Part shown: piece after piece, positions 9,161 through 16,274 of the stretch
How positions within the stretch are numbered: the first letter of the stretch is position 1
Layout of the letters: every line of letters begins with the position of its first letter
NCBI RefSeq assembly: GCF_009184635.1
Contig: NZ_WELI01000003.1
Location: 62,001 to 126,000, forward strand
Length of the DNA stretch: 64,000 bases
Source of the DNA: Rudanella paleaurantiibacter
Lineage (GTDB): Bacteria > Bacteroidota > Bacteroidia > Cytophagales > Spirosomataceae
Direction of reading: 5' to 3'
The notes under the pieces: model-generated
Database searches by the model: none
Told to the model about the DNA's origin: nothing
What the model saw: the letters and a program-made list of their open reading frames with translations, nothing else
Position numbers and translations under genes: made by a program

Positions 9161-10330
9161 ATGATTAATAGACGATTGCTCCGAATTAAGGTCATGCAGG
9201 CGGTGTACGCCCTACGGCAGGCTGAACTTTCCAACCAGCAAATAGCCCTCGACGGGATTGCTGAAAACTTCCAGCCCGACCTGAATTCGATGCAGCCCCA
9301 GGACAAACGTCAGCTGGAAGGACACCGAAAACTGGCCTCGGTGCTATTTGAAGAGGCCATCAAAGCGAACCAACCCGCTGAGGATGAAGACGCTCCCACC
9401 AAGGTACTCAAAGCCGCCAATGATGGACTGGTGTACTACCGAAATCGTGGCAAGAAAGACCGCACCCACCTCGCCCAAATGATGATTGACGAGGTGCAGG
9501 GTATCTACGACGATTATCTCCGGGTATTATTGTTGCTGGTTGAGCTGGGACACGCGGCCCAGATTGATAGGGAGCGCCAGTACCGCGATGTAGACGAGGA
9601 GCCCTTCCCGTTCGAATCGACCCTGTACGACAACTCGGTGGTGAAAGCCCTGGCGAGCCATCAGCCGCTGACCAACGAGGCTGTTCGGCGGAATGTGAAC
9701 TGGACCGACGACCTGCTGTTTGTACGCAAGGCCCTGAAAGAATCGCTCAAACAGGATGCCACCTACCGCGCTTACTGCGAACAAAAAACCCACACCCCCG
9801 ACGAAGATCAGGCCCTGGTGCAGTACGTGCTGCGGACGCTTGTTTTCAAGCACGAGCTAATCCGGGATTTTCTGGCTGAAATTGACCTGAGCTGGACCGA
9901 AAACAGCGAGGTCGTACGCGGCATGGCCATCAAAACCCTCAAGTCGGTGCAAACGATGGAAGGCCTTAAGCTCGAACCCCTCACCGACGACTGGGAAGAA
10001 GACCTGCTGTTTTTGAACACTCTCTTCAACAATGTGCTCGACAACGACGGCCAATACGAACAATTACTAGCCGATCAGCTTAAAAACTGGGATGTAGAGC
10101 GGGTGGCCATGCTCGACCGGATTATTCTCAAACTCGCTGTGTGTGAACTGATGAGCTTTCCCGGCATTCCGGTGAAGGTGACTATCAATGAATATATTGA
10201 ATTGGCCAAAGCCTACAGTACACCGAAAAGCGGTAAATTTGTAAACGGAATCTTAGACAACCTGTCCACCAAACTCCAGAACGAAGGCAAACTTCGCAAG
10301 AGCGGACGGGGACTTTTGGACAATAAATAA
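9161..10330 (+). CDS. nusB: Transcription antitermination factor NusB (long Bacteroidota form)
   Basis: 389 residues, against about 140 for the classical protein; the extra length is an N-terminal extension usual in Bacteroidota. The start MINRRLLRIKVMQAVYAL is typical. The NusB RNA-binding domain lies in the last third: DRIILKLAVCELMSFPGIPVKVTINEYIELAKAY followed by KFVNGILDNL, both hallmark blocks. NusB joins NusE (S10) on boxA RNA to suppress termination in rRNA operons. First gene of a conserved run to coaE. Confidence 0.95.
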   Translation: MINRRLLRIKVMQAVYALRQAELSNQQIALDGIAENFQPDLNSMQPQDKRQLEGHRKLASVLFEEAIKANQPAEDEDAPTKVLKAANDGLVYYRNRGKKDRTHLAQMMIDEVQGIYDDYLRVLLLLVELGHAAQIDRERQYRDVDEEPFPFESTLYDNSVVKALASHQPLTNEAVRRNVNWTDDLLFVRKALKESLKQDATYRAYCEQKTHTPDEDQALVQYVLRTLVFKHELIRDFLAEIDLSWTENSEVVRGMAIKTLKSVQTMEGLKLEPLTDDWEEDLLFLNTLFNNVLDNDGQYEQLLADQLKNWDVERVAMLDRIILKLAVCELMSFPGIPVKVTINEYIELAKAYSTPKSGKFVNGILDNLSTKLQNEGKLRKSGRGLLDNK

Positions 10331-10407
10331 AGTTTACAGTTTTCTGTCTTCAGTTTTCAGTTATTCTACTGACTGAACTGAAAACTGTAAACCGAAAACT
10401 GTAAACT
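10331..10407. repeat. Large inverted repeat inside the nusB operon
   Basis: Two 32-base arms, 10331-10362 and 10376-10407, are almost perfectly complementary and are each built from degenerate copies of CAGTTTTCAGTT / AGTTTACAGTTTTC. The loop is 13 bases. It fills the gap between nusB and the ytxH-like gene. It lacks a U-tract, so it is more likely an interspersed repeat or an mRNA processing/stability hairpin than a terminator. Confidence 0.7.
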
Positions 10408-10417
10408 CATTTTCATA

Positions 10418-10720
10418 ATGAACAAAACTGGCCGTGACTTAGCCCTCTTCCTGACCGGTGCCGCTACGGGTGCCATTCTTGGACTTTTATATGCCCCCGA
10501 CAAAGGGGAAGTAACCCGCGACCGGCTCTCGTACCGGCTGACCAAGTACCGCGATCAGCTTCAGCAGCTGGTGCAGGACTTGCTCAACTCAGCCGACCTG
10601 CCCGAAAACTTCCAGAAAAGCGAAGGACAGCGGGTAGTGAACGACGCCCGCGAGAAAGCCGAGCGGCTGCTGGAAGACGTAGACCGGCTGATGGCCCAAA
10701 TCAAGCAGCAAAACGCATGA
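10418..10720 (+). CDS. YtxH domain protein
   Basis: 100 residues. The opening MNKTGRDLALFLTGAATGAILGLLYAPDKGEVTRDRL is the YtxH signature: a single Gly-rich transmembrane helix followed by APxxGxxTR. The rest is a charged amphipathic helix or coiled coil. Function is unknown; the family is often linked to envelope stress. Its stop overlaps the next ATG (ATGA at 10717-10720), so it is translationally coupled to the DUF1573 gene. Confidence 0.88.
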   Translation: MNKTGRDLALFLTGAATGAILGLLYAPDKGEVTRDRLSYRLTKYRDQLQQLVQDLLNSADLPENFQKSEGQRVVNDAREKAERLLEDVDRLMAQIKQQNA

Positions 10721-11166
10721 AACAGGTAGCGTATCTGGTCATGCTGGCAGGCTTGTGTCTGGGGCAGGTTGCCTGCGACAACCGCAAACAAGGCGAAGCG
10801 TCGCAACAGGCTACCACCGGCAAAATGCCCAAAATGGAGTTTGCCGATCAAGGCGTGTACGACTTTGGCACCATTACCGAAGGCGACACCGTGGAGCACA
10901 ACTTTGCCTTTACCAACACTGGTGAGTTTCCGCTCATCATCAATAACATTACGGCTTCGTGCGGGTGTACCACGCCCGAATGGCCCCGCGAACCCATTGC
11001 GCCCGGCCAAAAATCGTCGATCCGGGTTCGGTTCGACAGCAAGGGCAAAGTAGGTGCGCAAAACAAAACCGTCACGGTTTTTGCCAATACCGAGCCGGCC
11101 ATGTCGGACTTGCAGTTCCGGGTGATGGTCAACGCCAAAGCAGGTGCCGATTCCACCAAATCCTAA
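10717..11166 (+). CDS. DUF1573 lipoprotein
   Basis: 149 residues. Signal peptide with lipobox GQVAC, Cys at residue 20. The mature part shows the DUF1573 pattern: FDFGTI-like YDFGTITEGDTVEHNFAFTN, INNITASCGCTTPEW and IRVRFDSKGKVG, an Ig-like fold. Common in Bacteroidota next to yajC and coaE. Role unknown. Overlaps ytxH by four bases. Confidence 0.88.
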   Translation: MKQVAYLVMLAGLCLGQVACDNRKQGEASQQATTGKMPKMEFADQGVYDFGTITEGDTVEHNFAFTNTGEFPLIINNITASCGCTTPEWPREPIAPGQKSSIRVRFDSKGKVGAQNKTVTVFANTEPAMSDLQFRVMVNAKAGADSTKS

Positions 11167-11184
11167 TTAAGTCTGAAATCTACC

Positions 11185-11496
11185 ATGCACACAATTCTCG
11201 CTCAGGCGGCTCCTAACCAAACTGTATTTACGGTACTGCTGTATGCCGGTATCATTGGCGTATTCTGGTTCTTTATGATCCGGCCGCAGCAAAAAAAGCG
11301 GAAAGAGCAGCAGTCGTTCATTGAAAACCTCAAAAAAGGCGATGCAGTCGTAACCATTGGTGGGCTGCATGGCCGGGTGGTTTCGGTTGAAGACACCACC
11401 GTGACGCTCGAAGTAGACCGGGGTATCAAGATCGTGTTTGAGAAAACGGCCGTTTCGCGCGAGGCCACGGCTAAATCGCCGGAAAAAACCGCCTAG
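11185..11496 (+). CDS. yajC: Preprotein translocase accessory subunit YajC
   Basis: 103 residues. One transmembrane helix at about residues 14-31 (VFTVLLYAGIIGVFWFFMI) is followed by the diagnostic RPQQKKRKEQ and GDAVVTIGGLHGRV, then VTLEVDRGIKIVFEKTAVS. YajC associates with SecDF at the Sec translocon. Gene order with DUF1573 and YbbR is conserved in the phylum. Confidence 0.95.
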   Translation: MHTILAQAAPNQTVFTVLLYAGIIGVFWFFMIRPQQKKRKEQQSFIENLKKGDAVVTIGGLHGRVVSVEDTTVTLEVDRGIKIVFEKTAVSREATAKSPEKTA

Positions 11497-11576
11497 CATC
11501 GAATTTCATTCGTTCGCATTGGTAGTCATTGCTCCATACGGGCCGCTCCGGCAACGTTGGCAGGCAGCGACTACCA

Positions 11577-12290
11577 ATGCCTGTTTTTACTACGTCTGTG
11601 GCTTCTCCCAACGCTTCAACCCGTACGTTTCAGCCCATTAAACTGCTGGCCTGCGTACTGGTAGCCGGTTTGTTCTGGCTCCTTAATGCACTGAACAAAG
11701 ACGGATACTCGCTCAACGTGGAGTTTCCGGTTCGTTTTGTGTACAACGATTCGATGTACGTGCCAACCTCTCCACTCCCCAAAACGGTGATGGTGAACGT
11801 GTCGGGTAATGGCTGGAACCTGCTCGGACACGCCTGGTTATCGTTTCGCACGCCCTCGGTCGATTATGTGGTCAGAAGCCCCCTGCGCGAGTCGACGCTG
11901 AACACCTCGGCCATGACGGCTTCGCTGTCGGAGCAGATCAAAAACCTGCGCGTTAACTACGTCATTGCCGATACGCTCGAACTGGGCTTTGAGCAACGTA
12001 TGAGCCGCACCATACACCTCGTGCCCGATAGCCTGCACCTCGATATGGCCCCCCGGTTTGTGGTCACGAGTCTGATTAATATCCGGCCCGAAACGATCAC
12101 GGTAGAAGGCCCCCGCCGACTCATTCAGGGCCTTTCGGATACGCTGATGGTGCGTATTCCGGGCAAGCGCATCGCTGATAATTACGACGAAGAAATACCG
12201 ATCAATCACTTCCGTCACCCCCTGCTCAAGGCGAGCGCCAACCGAGTATCGGTCAGTTTTGAGGTCGGCGAATTGCTGTCTACGCAATGA
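11577..12290 (+). CDS. YbbR-like domain membrane protein
   Basis: 237 residues from ATG 11577; an in-frame start at 11529 is possible but less convincing. A transmembrane helix at about residues 20-38 precedes an extracytoplasmic region with YbbR-like features (SVDYVVRSPL, LHLVPDSLHLDM, PETITVEGP). YbbR-type proteins are linked to CdaA in Firmicutes; here the role is unknown. The stop overlaps the coaE ATG (ATGA). Confidence 0.78.
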   Translation: MPVFTTSVASPNASTRTFQPIKLLACVLVAGLFWLLNALNKDGYSLNVEFPVRFVYNDSMYVPTSPLPKTVMVNVSGNGWNLLGHAWLSFRTPSVDYVVRSPLRESTLNTSAMTASLSEQIKNLRVNYVIADTLELGFEQRMSRTIHLVPDSLHLDMAPRFVVTSLINIRPETITVEGPRRLIQGLSDTLMVRIPGKRIADNYDEEIPINHFRHPLLKASANRVSVSFEVGELLSTQ

Positions 12291-12889
12291 AAACACCCCT
12301 GCAAATCGGCGTTACGGGCGGCATTGGCTCCGGGAAAAGCCTTATTTGCGCGGTATTTCGGGCGTTGGGCGTACCGGTGTATGCCGCCGACGACCGGGCC
12401 AAGTGGCTTACCGAGCATGACCCGATTCTGAAAGCCGATATTGTTCGGCTACTCGGGGCGGAAGCCTACACCCCCGTGGGGCAGTACAACCGACAGTGGG
12501 TGGCAAGTCAGGTATTTCAGAACCCCGACCTCCTCGGGCAACTTAACCAACTGGTACATCCGCGCGTGATGGCCGATACCGCCCAGTGGGTAGAGCAACA
12601 CACTCACCATCCGTACGTGGTGAAAGAAGCAGCCATTATGAAGCGGGCGGGCGACCACAACACCCTCGACAAAGTAGTGGTGGTGCAGGCCCCTATGGAC
12701 CTGCGCATTGCCCGGATTCGACTCCGCGACCCACAACGCTCCGAAGCCCAGATTCGCGGCATTATGCAGAATCAGATGTCGGACGAGGACCGGGCAGCCC
12801 TCGCCGACTATATCCTGACCAACGACGAAACCACCCTCCTGCTTCCGCAGATTGTAGCCCTACACGACCAATTCAAGTCAGGGTGTTGA
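12287..12889 (+). CDS. coaE: Dephospho-CoA kinase
   Basis: 200 residues, normal length. P-loop at residues 8-18 (GVTGGIGSGKS), VYAADDRAKWL, HPRV, and the lid-region RDPQRSEAQI.GIMQNQMSDEDR are all standard CoaE features. Catalyses the last step of coenzyme A synthesis. Last gene of the nusB operon, four-base overlap with the gene before. Confidence 0.96.
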   Translation: MKTPLQIGVTGGIGSGKSLICAVFRALGVPVYAADDRAKWLTEHDPILKADIVRLLGAEAYTPVGQYNRQWVASQVFQNPDLLGQLNQLVHPRVMADTAQWVEQHTHHPYVVKEAAIMKRAGDHNTLDKVVVVQAPMDLRIARIRLRDPQRSEAQIRGIMQNQMSDEDRAALADYILTNDETTLLLPQIVALHDQFKSGC

Positions 12890-12947
12890 TTCAGGGCAGG
12901 GCGTTGACCCACAGCCGCCCCATTTGAGCACCGGGTCAAAATCTTCC

Positions 12948-14693
12948 TTATTGCCCCAGCGCCAGTCGGCCATTGGGTTCGTACAGGAGTTTACTGCCCG
13001 CGTTCAGAATTACTTTCTGCGCCCGATACAGACCATTGGCCGGTACCGTCACGGAGTGATTGATGTACACAGCATCGGTTGCGTCGGGGATGCGCGTACA
13101 CGACCAGATGGTAGGGTCGTCCCAGCGGCCGGCACGTAGGGTCGTAAGCGGGCCGGGGCTGTAACCCGGTGGTACGCCCGCCCCTGAGCCATTGACCGTA
13201 ATCAGCTCGCCCAGTTCGCCCACTACCGCGGGCGAGGTCGACCGCACCCGGAGCCGATACCGTCCGTTAGCCCACGATGGCAACGTGACCGGAATCAGAT
13301 TACCCGTACCACTACCCACCGTAGCCAGGGCACAACCCGACTCGCTCACCAGATCAACCTCGTAGGTGTTGTCGGTACGCGTGGGTACCGCCGATAGCAA
13401 GGGTACATTGACCGACTGACCGGGCGAGGTAACAAACGGGAACACGTAGCCCGTTGTGAGCAGGATGGGGCGCGTAGGCAACGAGGGTTGTACACTGGTG
13501 AAAAAAGCGTCGCTCAGGGTCTGGCTCCAGATGTCGGCCAGGCGAATACAGTCCTGACCTCCAAAATGGACATGGAATGCATCTTCGACCCGGTAGTCGG
13601 GATAAATCAGCCCGTCGGTTGCCGGGCCGGGCCAGTTGTTGGGTTGCGAAGCCAGGATATTCTGAGCCTCAATAATATTGGGATCAGTTTCGTGATTGAC
13701 ATATTCGGCCCCAAACGAAGCGTGCAAATACGACACCCGCGATACCACCCAACCCAGTTGGCTATAACCCGACTGCTGCCGGGTACGGTTGATCACAAAA
13801 CCGATCTGCGAAACGTACTCATCACGGGTGCGGTAATAGTTGTCACTCTCGCCCTGATGCCAGAGCACCGCCCGTACACCCGTCCGCTTCAGGTAATGCA
13901 GCATAGTCGACCCCAGGGCGCGGTATGGGGCATTCCGGTTATAGTAGCCGTTGCCAACATTTTGCTCGCCCGACGCAGCCGCAAACCAGTCGGTTGAGCG
14001 GGACCCCGGATGCGACCCACCAAAAAACATAACTGGTACCCCTAAACGTTGCACCAATCGGTCGCCCAGCGCCCCCCACATAAACACAGGGGCGGCCGGT
14101 GCCATGCCGTTCTGGCCATCAGCTCCCAGCGTAGCAGCTACCGCATTGAGGGTGAGTTCGTGCTCTTCAAAGTTACCTGCTCCATTGTAATATGCATTGG
14201 GTTGCAGCACCATCGACACCCGATCTTCGAGCGCCTGCCCCTGTACAAAACTGCCGCCCCAGGAGTTCGACTGGCCCGACACCACAAATACTTCGCCCAC
14301 GCCCACACGGCCTACGTAAGCGGCCCCGATCTCGGTAGCGTCGTTGAACGCCTTGACATCCAGATCGTACCAGCCCCCTGTGATGTTGAGTGCGGCTCCC
14401 TGAAATGTACCATTGCCCGGCGCACTATCGAGCACAAACCATGGGGTTGACGTGCCACCCTGCCGGGCACTGAGCCGGGCCTGAATCTGGGTAGAGTTGG
14501 CCGGGCATCGGCCGGTGATATAGATGGTTGCCCTATTGGCGTTGCTGCGCTGAAAAACGAAGCGGGAGGTAGGAAAGGTAACGGTGACCTGCGCGTAAAG
14601 GGCCTGCGATAGCCCTATGATAATAACAACCGTACGGAGAAGTAAGGTAGAAATTTGGTTCACTTGATTCAGGATGTAGCTGTGGTGGTACAT
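12948..14693 (-). CDS. Secreted SGNH/SASA-type carbohydrate esterase with 65-residue C-terminal G-W module
   Basis: 581 residues. Signal peptide ends near YAQ at residue 35. The catalytic part is a sialate-O-acetylesterase/DUF303-like SGNH hydrolase: VVSGQSNSWGG (nucleophile Ser, about residue 140), VLWHQGESD, and a late DAFHVHFG with the likely catalytic His. Residues about 410-505 look like a beta-sandwich. The last 65 residues (12948-13145) form a module with G-x-W-x-D-P-x-x-W-x-C-x-R-x-P, shared at exactly the same length with two other secreted proteins in this window. No canonical T9SS tail is present. Substrate unknown; acetylated sugar likely by family. Confidence 0.82.
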   Translation of the reverse strand: MYHHSYILNQVNQISTLLLRTVVIIIGLSQALYAQVTVTFPTSRFVFQRSNANRATIYITGRCPANSTQIQARLSARQGGTSTPWFVLDSAPGNGTFQGAALNITGGWYDLDVKAFNDATEIGAAYVGRVGVGEVFVVSGQSNSWGGSFVQGQALEDRVSMVLQPNAYYNGAGNFEEHELTLNAVAATLGADGQNGMAPAAPVFMWGALGDRLVQRLGVPVMFFGGSHPGSRSTDWFAAASGEQNVGNGYYNRNAPYRALGSTMLHYLKRTGVRAVLWHQGESDNYYRTRDEYVSQIGFVINRTRQQSGYSQLGWVVSRVSYLHASFGAEYVNHETDPNIIEAQNILASQPNNWPGPATDGLIYPDYRVEDAFHVHFGGQDCIRLADIWSQTLSDAFFTSVQPSLPTRPILLTTGYVFPFVTSPGQSVNVPLLSAVPTRTDNTYEVDLVSESGCALATVGSGTGNLIPVTLPSWANGRYRLRVRSTSPAVVGELGELITVNGSGAGVPPGYSPGPLTTLRAGRWDDPTIWSCTRIPDATDAVYINHSVTVPANGLYRAQKVILNAGSKLLYEPNGRLALGQ

Positions 14694-14777
14694 GATAAGA
14701 GCAAAGTGCCCTTAACGTTATGCAAAGTTACTACTTGCTATGAAAACCATCACTCCGGTGATTCTGTTTAAAATCTG

Positions 14778-14785
14778 TACTTTTG
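14778..14785 (+). promoter_or_regulatory. -7 promoter element for the DEAD-box helicase gene
   Basis: TACTTTTG fits TAnnTTTG exactly and ends four bases before the ATG at 14790. No well-spaced -33 TTTG is obvious. A leaderless transcript is inferred. Confidence 0.45.
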
Positions 14786-14789
14786 TACT

Positions 14790-16031
14790 ATGAAGTTCAG
14801 CGATTACAACATTGCCCCCGAAGTGAAGCAAAACCTGGAAACGTTGGGTTTCAAGCGTCCTACTGATATTCAGTACAAGGCCATTCCGCCTATTTTGAAA
14901 GGCGAAGATGTGCTGGCCATTGCCCAAACGGGTACCGGCAAAACAGCGGCCTTTGCCATCCCGATTATCAGCCAGTTGCACGTGCGCAAAACCTCGTCGC
15001 GGTCCGAAGGAATCCGGTGCGTGGTGATGGTACCCACCCGCGAACTGGCGATTCAGATTGCCGAGGCTTTCACCGAGCTGGCGCGCCATACGAAGGTGCG
15101 GATTTATGCCGTAACGGGCGGAGTAGACCAGGACCCGCAGATTGCGCGGCTCGAAAAAGGGTTTGATATTCTGGTGGCTACGCCCGGCCGGGTCTTTGAT
15201 CTGGTGCATCAGGGCCACCTGCGGCTCAACCGGGTCGAGATGCTCGTGCTCGACGAAGCCGACCACATGCTCGATCTGGGTTTTATCAAGGATATCCGCG
15301 ATCTGATCCGGCATTTGCCCCGGCAGCGGCAAACGCTCTTTTTCTCGGCAACCATCGACGAAACGATCAAAAAGCTGGCGTATTCGCTCGTTCACAACCC
15401 GATCCGAATCCAGATTTCACCCGACAATCCGGTCAACAAAAACATTGATCACGCCATTGCCTTTATGGAAATGGACGACAAGCGTTTTTTTCTGGAGCGA
15501 CTCATTAACGAGCAGCCCGAAAGCAAACTGCTTGTATTTGTCCGAACCAAAGTGCGGGCCGAGCGGGTATTAAAGGCGCTCGAACGGGTGGGGCTACGTA
15601 GCCAAACCATCCACGGCGACAAAGATCAGCAAGACCGCCTGCAGGTGATGCGTGAGTTCCGCGATGGCGTAGTAAAAGTGCTCATTGCTACCGATGTGAG
15701 CGCACGCGGTATCGACATCCCGAACGTAGATTATGTGGTCAATTATGACCTGCCTGAGCAGCCCGAAAACTACGTGCACCGCATTGGGCGCACGGGCCGG
15801 GGCACCAACAAAGGCAGGGCGGTATCGTTTTGCAGTCCCGAAGAAAATCCTCTTCTGGCCGATATTGAAGCGTATATCGGCGGGCCTATCGACCGGGTTA
15901 TTTTCTCCGACCACGAGCGACAGCTTACCCGCGACATTAGCCCCGAAGCCAGTTTCAACCTCAAAGCCTTACTGAAAGAAGTGGCCGAGTTTGAAGAAAA
16001 CGGCAGAAAGAAAAAGAAAAACAAGAAGTAG
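14790..16031 (+). CDS. DEAD-box ATP-dependent RNA helicase (RhlE-like)
   Basis: 413 residues. Q motif region (MKFSDYNIAPEVKQNLETLGF...PTDIQ), Walker A AQTGTGKT near residue 48, PTRELAIQ, TPGRV, DEAD, SAT, and the domain 2 motifs VFVRTK, IATDVSARGIDIPNV and HRIGRTGR are all intact. A Lys-rich tail (GRKKKKNKK) probably binds RNA. Likely role in ribosome assembly or mRNA decay. Divergent from the esterase gene across 96 bp. Confidence 0.95.
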   Translation: MKFSDYNIAPEVKQNLETLGFKRPTDIQYKAIPPILKGEDVLAIAQTGTGKTAAFAIPIISQLHVRKTSSRSEGIRCVVMVPTRELAIQIAEAFTELARHTKVRIYAVTGGVDQDPQIARLEKGFDILVATPGRVFDLVHQGHLRLNRVEMLVLDEADHMLDLGFIKDIRDLIRHLPRQRQTLFFSATIDETIKKLAYSLVHNPIRIQISPDNPVNKNIDHAIAFMEMDDKRFFLERLINEQPESKLLVFVRTKVRAERVLKALERVGLRSQTIHGDKDQQDRLQVMREFRDGVVKVLIATDVSARGIDIPNVDYVVNYDLPEQPENYVHRIGRTGRGTNKGRAVSFCSPEENPLLADIEAYIGGPIDRVIFSDHERQLTRDISPEASFNLKALLKEVAEFEENGRKKKKNKK

Positions 16032-16051
16032 GAGTTCTTGCTTCATCCCGC

Positions 16052-16100
16052 AAAGCCGGTGTAACGTCGATACCAGACCGTTATACCGGCTTTTGGTTTT
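16052..16100 (+). terminator. Rho-independent terminator after the helicase gene
   Basis: Arms AAAGCCGGTGTAACG (16052-16066) and CGTTATACCGGCTTT (16079-16093) pair with one mismatch class and are followed by TTTTGGTTTT. Confidence 0.75.
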
Positions 16101-16237
16101 GTACGGGCTCGCTACCTGTATGCAGAAGTTACCGTTCGACAAACTCGTAGCTCAATTACCTCTGATTATCAACGCATCAGCTTGAACGCAAAAAAATAGC
16201 GAGTTGCATCACAACCCTTTGGTTAGTTTAAGAATCA

Positions 16238-16273
16238 TTTGTCCAGATAGACAAACACACTCCTATCTTTTTG
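16238..16273 (+). promoter_or_regulatory. Promoter with overlapping inverted repeat upstream of the 718-residue T9SS protein
   Basis: TTTG at 16238-16241 and TATCTTTTTG at 16264-16273 resemble -33 and -7 elements 22 bases apart, ending just before ATG 16275. The -33 element is part of a perfect inverted repeat TTTGTC-N6-GACAAA (16238-16255), a candidate operator. The -7 is two bases longer than the consensus. Confidence 0.4.
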
Positions 16274-16274
16274 T

